The position numbers and the translations under genes are program-made. Positions 24,401 to 32,413 of a stretch of 64,000 nt of DNA are shown here, in pieces. Positions within the stretch are counted from its first letter, which is position 1; every line of letters starts with the position of its first letter. Source of the stretch: UBA5336 sp038745855 (GTDB lineage: Bacteria; Pseudomonadota; Alphaproteobacteria; Caulobacterales; Hyphomonadaceae); contig JBCDLC010000006.1 of NCBI GenBank assembly GCA_038745855.1, positions 1 through 64,000 on the forward strand, read 5' to 3'. The notes below the pieces were generated by a model. That model was not told where the DNA came from. It was given only the letters and a program-made list of their open reading frames with translations, and did no database searches.

Positions 24401-25278
24401 GGTGGGGGAGGAGGAGGAGGAGGCGGCGGCGGCGGCGGAGGCGGAGGTGGTGGGGAGCCGCCACCCGTTGAAGCGGCAACTTCTATCGAGTCGAGGCGTG
24501 CAACTTCCCCGTCGCCGCGCACGCCTTCGATGCGGATCGTGTCGCCACTGCTCAGGCTCACGGTTGTTGTTTCTTGCGCTGGTGAACCGAGGGGGTCTGT
24601 CCCGCCGTCACCCAGCCACGTGTTCACCACGGTGCCATTGACCAGAAGACGATACGTGCCGACGCCATCGCTTTCATCGAGGTAGTTTACAGTGATGTCG
24701 TAGGTGCCCGCCGCGCCAGTGAAGGCGCCGGTGACCGCACCTTCATCGGCGGTGCCAACAACGATGCCGTTCGCTGCAGCAGAATTGGTCTGGACCACAT
24801 ACCCGCCGGATATTTCCAGATCCTCAGCCTCAGTCGTTCCAATATCGATGGGGGGTACGGAAGGATTGCCGCCGCCGCCCGTGGCATTGACGAGCGTCAG
24901 ATCGAGGCTGTCGAGCCGTGCCAACTCGTCGCCACCCGTTGTGCCGCGAATGGCAATCGTGTCGCCCGGGCTCAGCGAAAGGTTGATGTCGCGGGTTGCA
25001 GCGGTGCCCGTCGGCGAGGTGCCGCCCGTACCGGACCAAGCGTCGACGACCTGGCCATTCACTAGCAACTGGTATGTGGAAACACCGTCACTTTCATCGA
25101 GATAGTTGACGGTGAGCGCATAATTGCCCGCGACGCCACTGAATGTGTCAGATGCGGTGCCAGATCCGAGGTTCAGCATCCGGATGGCCTGTCCACCCGA
25201 AGCGTCATTCCTGTTTTCAGTGACATATCCGCTGAGCTGGAGACTTTCTGCCTCCGTCCGACCGACACTGATTGGCAT
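21430..25278 (-). CDS. Secreted modular SGNH hydrolase with six carbohydrate-binding-like modules and RTX repeats
   Basis: A 1282-aa protein. Six related modules of about 125-140 residues occupy residues 1-860. Each opens with TEAE/TQAE (as CBM6/CBM35 domains do) and contains YDLxVxYFxExDGVAT, a VNGxxV strand and a GDxxxxxGxxxDGELAR end. A run of about 22 prolines (residues 273-295) and a shorter one separate modules. Next comes an SGNH/GDSL esterase domain (about 880-1075) with GDSLTDG, GTND and DTLHPDQ supplying Ser, Asn/Asp and Asp-His. One pair of RTX-type repeats (about 1106-1145) and a C-terminal secretion-type tail follow. There is no Sec signal. The likely role is an extracellular esterase or deacetylase acting on polysaccharide. 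AGGTGG precedes the ATG. Confidence 0.85.
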   Translation of the reverse strand: MPISVGRTEAESLQLSGYVTENRNDASGGQAIRMLNLGSGTASDTFSGVAGNYALTVNYLDESDGVSTYQLLVNGQVVDAWSGTGGTSPTGTAATRDINLSLSPGDTIAIRGTTGGDELARLDSLDLTLVNATGGGGNPSVPPIDIGTTEAEDLEISGGYVVQTNSAAANGIVVGTADEGAVTGAFTGAAGTYDITVNYLDESDGVGTYRLLVNGTVVNTWLGDGGTDPLGSPAQETTTVSLSSGDTIRIEGVRGDGEVARLDSIEVAASTGGGSPPPPPPPPPPPPPPPPPPPPPAEFGIGTTQAEALDLSGGYEIETGRNTAAGNTLIRTLGGPSEASGTFTGPSGSYDLDITYFNENDGVATFAVEVNGQTVATWLGTGGSSAPGGAPELQSLTVDLQTGDTVSLVGTIGDGELARFDQFTLTEAGVAPPPAEIAIGTTQAESLDLSSAFELETGRGDAAGGTLIRTFGGDAEASGIFTGPTGNYALDVTYFNESDGVATFSVEVNGQTVAAWQGIGGTAGAGSAANQIFNIGLATGDEITLVGVRRDGELARFDQIEVTSIGGPPPPPPPPAEFGVGTTQAEALDLSGGYEIETGRNTAAGNTLIRTFGGPSEASGTFTGPSGSYDLDVTYFNENDGVATFAVEVNGQTVATWLGTGGSSAPGGAPELQSLTVDLQTGDTVSLVGTIGDGELARFDQFTLTKADTGGNTGGGNNPAFPDITIGVTEAEDLNRSGYDLEARGDASGGALVRTLSTGTVEGEFQGDAGTYDLTVNYFDESDGVATWTVFVNGETRSVFSGTAGQNGAGDPASSTVVVDLEPGDVITVEGQRGGEELARIDSLSLAESSGGGTGATLSLAGQNTAYTVDLAANTLTEAARILLLGDSLTDGAAIPGGYREPLYESITRDLGLWVDFVGSRNTNPGDLLDTDHQGTGGITAATIRGQINSIVNANPNDFVLLMLGTNDALQTANPQNTVAGNLLGIMQALEAANPNVTILLGTLPVTGRFEASAEIGPINATLPGLVQQANQQGIDVSLVSFGNIRLSDLYDTLHPDQQGVETFASNWLGGLTSVAQQVNGTFDGVATAVSSDVSNVTGGNNNDRLLGDDGANTLNGSAGNDWLDGRGGNDTLVGGTGTDTFAFDAGQNGVNTITDFSGGEIIRLTSFGFTNLNQAEAAFSQQGSDVVFNRSGVEITVENASVFQVRANLEIGSTPAYSPEIGDSFAFDGFNAGGIISAAEPIEQFVSGTEISRPANTTIPEDTLDFAALFDEVDPESGLSY
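23165..23570 (-). repeat. Long direct DNA repeat, copy 1 (module 5)
   Basis: About 406 bp that align without gaps to 24002-24407, offset by exactly 837 bp (279 codons). I count about 27 mismatches (roughly 93% identity). Nearly all are silent; only three or four residues differ between the encoded modules. Confidence 0.9.
24002..24407 (-). repeat. Long direct DNA repeat, copy 2 (module 3)
   Basis: The partner of 23165-23570. The block runs from the end of one carbohydrate-binding-like module back to the start of its proline linker, so the duplicated unit is a whole module. Module 4 between them is more diverged. Confidence 0.9.
24394..24462 (-). repeat. Proline-codon tract
   Basis: A nearly pure G-rich plus-strand tract (GGA/GGC/GGT/GGG repeats) encoding about 22 consecutive prolines on the minus strand. 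It is a likely flexible or extended linker and a site prone to length change. Confidence 0.85.
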
Positions 25279-25596
25279 GGTACACCACCTACTGTTTGTG
25301 GCCGTTGGCAGCGTACCGCCGAAGAGCCTTCACCACTATGCGCGGGGTTTGACTATCTTCTGCAGTCATCAGTATCCCGCTGTACGACCGGCGTATTCCA
25401 CAGTCGAAACAACTTTCCAACCGTGTAGCAAGATCAAGACCGGGACTAATTACAGTTCGGTTGGAAGGGCGTTTCATCGCCTCGAAGGCAGGATGTTGTG
25501 CATCGCGGCATTCGGATTGCCCGCTAAGCTTGATTAAGGTGGCGGCCGTCTGAAACGCACGTGGCGTGGGCTGCGTTCTCGGAGTAAGAACGGCGC
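25279..25596. other. Divergent intergenic region between the SGNH/RTX gene and astB
   Basis: A 318-bp region holding the upstream regions of two divergent genes. A TTGACT at 25349-25354 is a possible plus-strand -35 element. Around 25447-25475 the sequence looks vaguely like a tRNA D arm but cannot be folded into a tRNA. Nothing else was recognised. Confidence 0.5.
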
Positions 25597-26916
25597 ATGT
25601 CAGGAATTGAAGCGAACTTCGATGGTCTGATCGGCCCAAGCCATAATTATGGCGGGCTATCTGACGGAAATCTTGCAAGCGGGCGAAACGCTGGACTGGT
25701 TTCCAATCCGCGGGAAGCGGCGCTGCAGGGGTTGGAGAAGATGCGCCAGATGGTGCGGATGGGACTGGTCCAGGGAGTGCTGCCGCCCCAGCCGAGACCA
25801 GACTTCACTTTTCTGTGTCGTGCCGGATTTTCGGGCACCGACCGTTCTATCCTCGAGGCGGCAGCCAAGCGCGCGCCGCATTTATTGAAAGCGGCCTGGT
25901 CTGCGAGCGCCATGTGGACGGCGAATGCGGCAACCGTATCGCCGTCGCCCGACACGGCAGGCAACCGGTTGCACCTCACGGCGGCAAACCTCTCGACCAT
26001 GTTGCACCGGTCCATCGAAGGCGATTGCACAGCCGCTGTGCTGATGGATGTTTTTGGCGATGATCGATATTTTTCGGTGGCGCCTTGCTTGCCGATGCAT
26101 GCTGACTTTTCCGATGAGGGCGCGGCAAACCATGTACGATTGGCGGCGGACCATGGCGCTTCGGGGGTTGAGCTGTTCGTGTATGGGCGCCAGTCTGGAG
26201 AAATGTCGGCGGGCTTTCCGGCGCGCCAGACCAGGCTTGCCAGTGAAGCGATCGCCCGGGGCCATGGCCTTTCGCCGGATCGGACGGTATTTGCGCGACA
26301 ATCCAAGATGGCGATCGATGCCGGCGCATTTCACAATGATGTGGTCTGTGTCGGAACGCTGGATACGCTCTTTTTCCATGAGCACGCCTTCGAAGATACG
26401 GATGCCGTGCTTGGTGCGCTGCGCCGGGCAGGGGAGGGCCTTTTCGAATTGAGGCCGATCAAGGTGCCGGACGCTGAAGTCCCCCTGGCAGACGCGATAT
26501 CGTCCTATCTCTTCAACTCACAGCTACTGGCTATCCCGGGAGAAGATCGGTTGGTCTTGCTCGCACCGCTGGAGACCCGGGAAACCGAGAGCACGCGCGT
26601 CTTTTGCGAAGCGCTTGTCGCGGGGAATGGCCCGATCGGACGCGTCGATTTCGTCGACGTCCGCCAGTCCATGCAGAATGGTGGCGGTCCAGCGTGTTTA
26701 CGCCTACGCGTGGCAATGACCGAGACCGAGCTGTCCGCGGTGCATGCCGGCGTCATGCTGGATGAGGCGAGGATTGGTGCGTTGCAAGACGTGGTGAGCA
26801 ACCATTATCGGGACAGTTTGGCACCCGCTGATCTTGCAGATCCGGACTTCATGGTTGAAGCGCTTGAGGCCTATGAGGCCATCGTGGCCCAATTAGGCCT
26901 GCCATCCTTGGCCTAG
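25597..26916 (+). CDS. astB: N-succinylarginine dihydrolase
   Basis: The second enzyme of the arginine succinyltransferase pathway (439 aa). It hydrolyses N2-succinylarginine to N2-succinylornithine, two ammonia and CO2 in the cytoplasm. The N terminus EANFDGLIGPSHNYGGLS and the blocks GRNAGLVSNPREAALQGLEK, WTANAATVSPS, AGAFHNDVVCVG and NGGGPACLRLRV (catalytic Cys near the end) are typical of AstB. Length matches the family. astA, astD, astE and astC are not adjacent. The next gene is a maleylacetoacetate isomerase-like GST, 14 bp downstream and probably cotranscribed. Confidence 0.93.
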   Translation: MSGIEANFDGLIGPSHNYGGLSDGNLASGRNAGLVSNPREAALQGLEKMRQMVRMGLVQGVLPPQPRPDFTFLCRAGFSGTDRSILEAAAKRAPHLLKAAWSASAMWTANAATVSPSPDTAGNRLHLTAANLSTMLHRSIEGDCTAAVLMDVFGDDRYFSVAPCLPMHADFSDEGAANHVRLAADHGASGVELFVYGRQSGEMSAGFPARQTRLASEAIARGHGLSPDRTVFARQSKMAIDAGAFHNDVVCVGTLDTLFFHEHAFEDTDAVLGALRRAGEGLFELRPIKVPDAEVPLADAISSYLFNSQLLAIPGEDRLVLLAPLETRETESTRVFCEALVAGNGPIGRVDFVDVRQSMQNGGGPACLRLRVAMTETELSAVHAGVMLDEARIGALQDVVSNHYRDSLAPADLADPDFMVEALEAYEAIVAQLGLPSLA

Positions 26917-26930
26917 GGAGTTCGACACCG

Positions 26931-27578
26931 ATGAAGCTGTATACCTATTGGCGGTCTTCTGCGGCTTATCGCGTCCGTATCGCGCTGGCCCTGAAGGGCG
27001 TCAGCTACGAGCGCGTCGTTGTGAGCCTTCATCCAGACAGGCTTGAGCAGTATGGTGAGGCATACAAGGCTGTCAGCCCTGAAATGCGTCTGCCGAGCCT
27101 GGAGGTTGGGGGCAAGCTCATTGGCCAGTCCATGGCGATGCTGGAGTTGATCGAAGAGACCCAAAAAGGTCCATCGCTATTGCCGGACAATCCCTGGGCG
27201 CGGGCAGAGGTTCGAGCGTTCGCACAGTTGATCGTGAGCGATACCCACCCGCTGCAGAACATGTCTGTCTTCAAGGCTCTGAGAGAGACATTCGGGGCGG
27301 ATGAGGCAGCTATCAAGGCTTGGGCTCAGACCTGGATCGGCCGGGGGCTTGCGGCATGCGAGGCGCGCGTGTCCGATTCTGAAACGAAATTCCTGTTCGG
27401 CAACGCGCCTGGGTTCGCAGAGATCTGTCTTGTGCCGCAGCTCTACAACGCGCGGCGTTTCGAAGTGGACGTGTCAGCCATGCCGACGCTTCTGGACGCC
27501 GAAGCTCGGTGCCAGGAACTGGACGCCTTCAAGGCTGCGCTGCCTGAAGCCCAACCCGATGCGCCAGTGGCCCCATGA
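26931..27578 (+). CDS. maiA: Maleylacetoacetate isomerase (zeta-class GST)
   Basis: A 215-aa glutathione-dependent isomerase of tyrosine/homogentisate breakdown. The zeta-class signature SSAAYRVRIALALKG directly follows the N-terminal strand; the cis-proline region LPSLEVGG and GQSMAMLELIEE complete the thioredoxin-like half. The C-terminal helical half has the zeta-like APGFAEICLVPQLYNARRF. The neighbouring astB suggests an amino-acid catabolic unit. hmgA and fahA, the usual partners, are not present. Other zeta GST roles are possible. Confidence 0.85.
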   Translation: MKLYTYWRSSAAYRVRIALALKGVSYERVVVSLHPDRLEQYGEAYKAVSPEMRLPSLEVGGKLIGQSMAMLELIEETQKGPSLLPDNPWARAEVRAFAQLIVSDTHPLQNMSVFKALRETFGADEAAIKAWAQTWIGRGLAACEARVSDSETKFLFGNAPGFAEICLVPQLYNARRFEVDVSAMPTLLDAEARCQELDAFKAALPEAQPDAPVAP

Positions 27579-27596
27579 ACGCAGCTTGATTTCCGA

Positions 27597-29612
27597 CTAC
27601 CCCCTCGGACCTTTGACCGCTTGCAGTGTTGTTTTGCGGACCCCGCGTCCGAGATCGACCTTGCCTCGGCCATAACTAGGCGCACCTGCACTGGCCCCGC
27701 TGATGGCGCTGGCGCCCGTGGGTGTCATGGTCGTCTTGGTGAGCGGTGGGACGGCCATGGCTTCGGGGTGGGGGCCTTCGGGGTCGAAAAGGGATGCGAG
27801 CTGTTCCGTCATGACGCCGCCGAGTTGTTCAGCATCAACAATCGTGACCGCCCGCTTGTAGTAGCGGGTCACGTCGTGCCCGATACCGATGGCGATCAGT
27901 TCAACGGGACTGCGGGTCTCGATCTCGGCGATGACCTGGCGGAGGTGGCGCTCCAGGTAATTGCCGACATTGACGCTCAAAGTGCTGTCATCAACGGGCG
28001 CACCGTCGGAAATCACCATGAGGATCCGCCTCTGCTCGGGACGGCCCATCAGCCTGTCATGGGCCCAGAGGACCGCTTCACCGTCGATGTTCTCCTTGAG
28101 AAGCCCTTCGCGCATCATCAAGCCGAGGTTCCGCCGAGCCCTGCGCCAAGGCGCGTCGGCCGACTTGTAGACGATGTGCCGGAGGTCGTTGAGGCGGCCG
28201 GGATTGCCGGGTTTGCCCGCCTTGACCCATTCCTCGCGCGCCTGTCCGCCTTTCCATGCCTTCGTGGTGAAGCCCAGGATCTCGACCTTGACCCCACACC
28301 GTTCGAGTGTACGCGCAAGGATGTCGGCGCAGAGGGCGGCAACCATGATTGGCCGGCCGCGCATGGAGCCTGAATTGTCGAGCAGAAGGGTGACGACCGT
28401 GTCGCGGAACTTGCTTTCATCTTCTTGCTTGAATGATAGCGGTGCCGTGGGATCGACGACGACGCGGGTCAGCCGTGCGGTGTCCAGCACGCCTTCTTCC
28501 AGATCAAAGCTCCAGGACCGGTTTTGTTGCGCCATTAGGCGACGCTGGAGTTTGTTGGCGAGTTTGGAAACAGCGCCTTGGAGGCCTTGGAGTTGGTGAT
28601 CGAGGTAGGCTCTGAGACGGGCAAGCTCTTCAGGATCGCACAGGTCCGGTGCGTGGGCGGTCTCATCATTCGTCGTTGAGAAAGCGCGATAGGCAAAGTC
28701 CTCGCGATCATCGCCTTCCTGGTAGTTCGGCCGTAGGGGCTTGGCGCCTTCATCGGTCTCGTCTGGTGTGTCGTCGGCGTCCATATCGGCTTCTGCATCG
28801 ACCGATACATTTACCTCTTCCCCGTCCACATCCTGGCTTTCGCCGGCCTCGAGTTCTTCCATGGATGAACCCATGGGCTCGTCAGGGAGTTGCTCATCGG
28901 CGCCTGAGTTTTCGCCGGGCGCCTGGTTTTCGTCCTCGGCGGAGGCCTCTTCCTGATCTTCGCCCTCTTCAGGGTGGGAATCGCCGGCGGTCAGGTCGCG
29001 GATCATGTCCTTCACGGTTTTCGCGAAGGCAGGCTGGTCAGAGATCTGGTCCACGAGCCGCTCTATGGGATTGGCGGCTTTCTCCTCAATATCGCCGCGC
29101 CAGAAGTCGACGACGGCCTTGGCGATTGGCGGAACTGGTCGGCCGGTCAGCTTTTCCCTGAGGAAGAATTCAACCGCCAGGGAGAGCGGTGCGCCGTCCT
29201 GGTCGGAGACATTGGCAAGCCCTTCGCGCTCGCACCGGGCCGTTAGGGCGGCATCCAGATTGTCCGCTGTGCCGTCCATGGCGCGCGCGCCGAGGCTTTC
29301 GATGCGCGCAGTTTCAGCCGCTTCATAGACCTCTCGTGGGATATCGCCCTGGGGGCGGTACGTCGCGTGGGCTTCCGGATCGTGGTGGGCGAGTCGAAGG
29401 GACAGCGCGTCGGCCTCCCCCCTTGTTCTGGCAGCAAGCAGCGGCGAAAGTTCCCGAGGTGGCGGCGGCATCACAATGCGGCCCGTCGTGCACCTGGGGC
29501 CGTCTGACGAAAATGTCACCTCCACATCGCGTTCAGCGGACATGGCCTTGGCCGTCACTGACAGGGATTGCCGGAAAAGATCCTGGATCGTGTCTTCGGG
29601 GCTTTTGCTCAT
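27597..29612 (-). CDS. cobT: Cobaltochelatase subunit CobT
   Basis: A 671-aa cytoplasmic protein of the aerobic cobaltochelatase (CobN-CobS-CobT) or of a CobST AAA+/VWA pair. N-terminal conserved region, then a long acidic linker (HPEEGEDQEEASAEDE and onward), a helical stretch and a C-terminal von Willebrand A domain with the MIDAS motif LLLDNSGSMRG near residue 405. HIVYKSADAPWRRARRNLGL and SDGAPVDDSTL are very typical of CobT. The ATG at 29612 (MSKSPEDTIQDLFRQSL) matches the family; the longer frame to 29774 adds 54 unrelated residues. cobS, usually adjacent, is not in the window; upstream on the same strand is phaC after a 179-bp gap. Confidence 0.9.
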   Translation of the reverse strand: MSKSPEDTIQDLFRQSLSVTAKAMSAERDVEVTFSSDGPRCTTGRIVMPPPPRELSPLLAARTRGEADALSLRLAHHDPEAHATYRPQGDIPREVYEAAETARIESLGARAMDGTADNLDAALTARCEREGLANVSDQDGAPLSLAVEFFLREKLTGRPVPPIAKAVVDFWRGDIEEKAANPIERLVDQISDQPAFAKTVKDMIRDLTAGDSHPEEGEDQEEASAEDENQAPGENSGADEQLPDEPMGSSMEELEAGESQDVDGEEVNVSVDAEADMDADDTPDETDEGAKPLRPNYQEGDDREDFAYRAFSTTNDETAHAPDLCDPEELARLRAYLDHQLQGLQGAVSKLANKLQRRLMAQQNRSWSFDLEEGVLDTARLTRVVVDPTAPLSFKQEDESKFRDTVVTLLLDNSGSMRGRPIMVAALCADILARTLERCGVKVEILGFTTKAWKGGQAREEWVKAGKPGNPGRLNDLRHIVYKSADAPWRRARRNLGLMMREGLLKENIDGEAVLWAHDRLMGRPEQRRILMVISDGAPVDDSTLSVNVGNYLERHLRQVIAEIETRSPVELIAIGIGHDVTRYYKRAVTIVDAEQLGGVMTEQLASLFDPEGPHPEAMAVPPLTKTTMTPTGASAISGASAGAPSYGRGKVDLGRGVRKTTLQAVKGPRG

Positions 29613-29791
29613 ACATATGACATAGCGCGCCTCCCGGGCGTTGCGAAGCCGTCGCGACACGGATGGGGAGGGATGTGTTGACGTTGCCGCAGGGGACGCC
29701 GGAGGTTTACTCGGCAACGGGCAATGCTTCTTGACGGGCACGCTTTTGATGCCCCGTTGAATGTTCCAGGGCATCGGTGCGTTGGTAGGTA

Positions 29792-31894
29792 TCAGGCTGC
29801 CGCGTCGCCAGACGTCTTCTTGCGGGTACCCCGCTTTTTCGTCGTTTTGGGCTTCGTCGTCGTTTTCGATGACTTACCTGCGGCCTCAGCGGCCGCTTTC
29901 GGAGCGGATTTTCTGGGTGTCGCTGGCTTCTTTGCAGCCGACGCTTTCCGGGCCTTGGGCTTGGGCTCTAGCTTGACCTCGGTACTCGGTGCCGGCGCCA
30001 GGGTCTCGCCCTTTGCCCGGGCCTTGCGTAGCGCGCTCAGTCGCGCTTTCACATAAGCGCCTGGCGCATCGCCCAGTTGTTTATCAGCGGGCACACGCGC
30101 CGGTCTATGGGCGCCTGACAGGGGTTCCAGCCAATCCCACCAACTGGTCCACCATGAGCCGGGCAACTCTTCAGCGTAGCGCATCCACTCATCGGCCGAG
30201 GCAGGGAGTTCGCCGTCATTGAGCCAATGCTGATATTTCATCGCGTCGGGATGGTTGATCACACCCGCGATATGACCCGAACCGGCGAGGACGAACCGGG
30301 TATCGCCTCCGAACGCTTTCGCGGTTCGATACACCGATGAATACGGACAGATATGGTCGTCGCGGCTGGCCTGCACTGTGACCGGGATCGTGATCTCGCT
30401 CATGCTTACAGTCTCGCCAAGCACCTTGAACGTTCCCTTCGAGAGGGCGTTCTCGCGGTACATGTCGTTGAGATACGTCAGGTGGGTCGGCCCCGGAATA
30501 TTGGTCTGGTCCGCATTCCAGTAGAGCAAGTCGAAGGGGCGCGGTTTTTTCCCCATCATGTAGTTGTCGACCACATAGCGCCAGACAAGGTCGACGGGGC
30601 GCAGCCAATTGAACGTCTCGCCCATGATTTCACCTGGCATGATCCCGTTGTTCTCTTCGATGAGCAGGGAGATTTCCGAGATTGCGTCTTCGTCGGTGAA
30701 CACCATAAGGTCACCGCCATCGGTGAAGTCGGACTGGCTTGCGAAGAACGTGGCAGACCGAATTCGGTTGTAGCCCTTCTTGGCCATGTAACCCAACGCG
30801 GATGTGAGCAGGGTTCCTCCAATGCAATAGCCAACCGCGTTGACTTGATCTGCGCCGGATTCTTCGAGTGCTGCTGCCAGTCCCTCGAAAACACCGTGGG
30901 CGATGTATTCATCCCAGCCGAAATCCTTGATGTCTTCTTCGGCCGATCGCCAGGAGACAACAAACACGGTCAGGCCTTTGTCCACCAACCACCTGATCAT
31001 CGAGTTCTCTTCTCTCAGATCGAGAATGTAGAATTTGTTGATCCAAGGCGGAAAGATCACCAGTGGGATTTCGTGGACGGTCTCGGTTGTAGGGCTGTAC
31101 TGAATGACTTCGATCAAGGCATTTCTGTAGACGACTTTGCCTGGCGCCGTGGCGACGTTAACGCCGACCTCGAAGGGCGTTTCATCGGTCTGTGAGATTG
31201 TCAGCTTACCGCGCCCGCGTTCGATATCCTGCCGGGCCTGCCGAATACCTTTGAGGACGCTTTCACCACCCGTTTCCAACATGGCCTTGAGGGCGGCTGG
31301 GTTGGTTGCGAAGAAATTGGTCGGGGCGAAGGCGTCGGCAGTCTGTTGGGCCAGGAATTTCGCTTTGCGTTTGTCCTGCTGGCTAAGCCCTTCGGCGTTT
31401 TCGATGAGGCTCAGCAACCAACCCGTGTTCAGTGAGTACGAGCGGCGCATGAATTCAAACATGGGGTTTGACTGCCATTCCGGGTCGGCAAAGCGCTTGT
31501 CGCGATTGGACGACCCCTCCGATGTCCCAGACATCATCTGCTGCCAGAGTTGAAGGTAGCCCTGCCAAAGCGAAAGATTGGCGTCCACCACACGCTCAGG
31601 GTTGTTTGCGAGCGATTGACCAACCTTGGAGAAGGCCGTGCCGGCCCCGATACGGATCGGATGCTCTTTCGCGTCGACCAAATTTTCAGGGCCGTGACCG
31701 AGAATAGACGTGATGAGTTGTTGGCTCTCCAACATGGCTTGAGTCATGTTTGCCGAGAGCTTCTGCATGGCGGCCGGATCCTGGAGGGAAACCAGATCCT
31801 CCAGGATGGTTTGTTCATCGTGGTTTGCTTGCGCTTGTTTCGACATCGCCTCAAAGTCGCCCTTCTGTGGAGCCTGATGTGTGCTATCGGGCAT
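29792..31894 (-). CDS. phaC: Class I poly(3-hydroxyalkanoate) synthase with long basic tail
   Basis: A 700-aa enzyme that polymerises 3-hydroxyacyl-CoA on PHA granules. The lipase-like box is GYCIGG with catalytic Cys at residue 357. The N-terminal PhaC domain, FPPWINKFYILDL, VVSWRSAEEDIKDFGWDEY and SGHIAGVINHP (catalytic His) are typical. The enzyme core ends near residue 635 (LPGSWWTSWWDWL). After that a 60-residue Lys/Ala/Pro/Thr-rich tail (KPKARKASAAKKPATPRK and onward) resembles histone H1/PhaF tails and is unusual in a synthase. A second ATG at 31846 (MSKQAQANHDEQ) is an alternative start. phaA, phaB and phaR are not adjacent. Confidence 0.9.
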   Translation of the reverse strand: MPDSTHQAPQKGDFEAMSKQAQANHDEQTILEDLVSLQDPAAMQKLSANMTQAMLESQQLITSILGHGPENLVDAKEHPIRIGAGTAFSKVGQSLANNPERVVDANLSLWQGYLQLWQQMMSGTSEGSSNRDKRFADPEWQSNPMFEFMRRSYSLNTGWLLSLIENAEGLSQQDKRKAKFLAQQTADAFAPTNFFATNPAALKAMLETGGESVLKGIRQARQDIERGRGKLTISQTDETPFEVGVNVATAPGKVVYRNALIEVIQYSPTTETVHEIPLVIFPPWINKFYILDLREENSMIRWLVDKGLTVFVVSWRSAEEDIKDFGWDEYIAHGVFEGLAAALEESGADQVNAVGYCIGGTLLTSALGYMAKKGYNRIRSATFFASQSDFTDGGDLMVFTDEDAISEISLLIEENNGIMPGEIMGETFNWLRPVDLVWRYVVDNYMMGKKPRPFDLLYWNADQTNIPGPTHLTYLNDMYRENALSKGTFKVLGETVSMSEITIPVTVQASRDDHICPYSSVYRTAKAFGGDTRFVLAGSGHIAGVINHPDAMKYQHWLNDGELPASADEWMRYAEELPGSWWTSWWDWLEPLSGAHRPARVPADKQLGDAPGAYVKARLSALRKARAKGETLAPAPSTEVKLEPKPKARKASAAKKPATPRKSAPKAAAEAAGKSSKTTTKPKTTKKRGTRKKTSGDAAA

Positions 31895-31914
31895 TAACGA
31901 TAGCGTGAGTCCCG

Positions 31915-32334
31915 ATGAAACCCTTTCCCCTTATTCTTGGCCTGACTTCAACAGCCTTGACGGTATCCGCGTGTGTCTCACCCGTGGGGGCTGTGAGGCA
32001 GGCGATGGCGTCCGCCCCGGAGTGGTACCAGGAAGCACGCGTCGAGATCCGCGGGGAAGGGTATCCCGACGTGTCGCGCGTGGTGGGTCTCGAAGCCAAC
32101 AGGGATATGCCGCAACGTGTCGAGGAAACGCGTCTGGCCGTCGCCGACGCGGAAGCATTGTTGCTGGCGGAGATCACAGGCGCAACCGCAGAAGCAGAAC
32201 TCGCAGAGGCCCTTGCTTGGGCTGAGACACAACAAGCCGCTTTTGTTGGTCTGCCAGATGAGAGCGAGTTCCTTTCGGAGGCGGACCTCGAAGCACTTCG
32301 GGCCCTTTTCAACGTGCGGCGTGCGCAACCCTAG
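31915..32334 (+). CDS. Small lipoprotein of unknown function
   Basis: A 139-aa protein with a lipoprotein signal ending VSAC (Cys 20). The mature part has WYQEARVEIRGEGYPDVSRV, then a long helical segment rich in Ala and Glu (RLAVADAEALLLAEITG). It begins 20 bp from the divergent phaC start, so the two promoters overlap. I do not recognise a family. A weak functional link to envelope structure is all that can be said. Confidence 0.65.
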   Translation: MKPFPLILGLTSTALTVSACVSPVGAVRQAMASAPEWYQEARVEIRGEGYPDVSRVVGLEANRDMPQRVEETRLAVADAEALLLAEITGATAEAELAEALAWAETQQAAFVGLPDESEFLSEADLEALRALFNVRRAQP

Positions 32335-32413
32335 GAAGCAGATGTTTCGTAGTGGCCGGAAAGCGGCCTAAGTCCGGGAACCGGGCGAAGGTTCAATCAG
32401 CGGAGAGAGGGCG

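Noticed and set aside
23176..24471. A 431-codon plus-strand frame with repeated segments
   Set aside because: It is the shadow of the repeated carbohydrate-binding-like modules on the minus strand; the repetition comes from the real gene.
25440..25500. A tRNA or tRNA remnant, from a D-arm-like AGTTCGGTTGGAAGGGC
   Set aside because: No 7-base anticodon loop with a 5-bp stem and no GTTCGA T-loop could be placed at the right distances.
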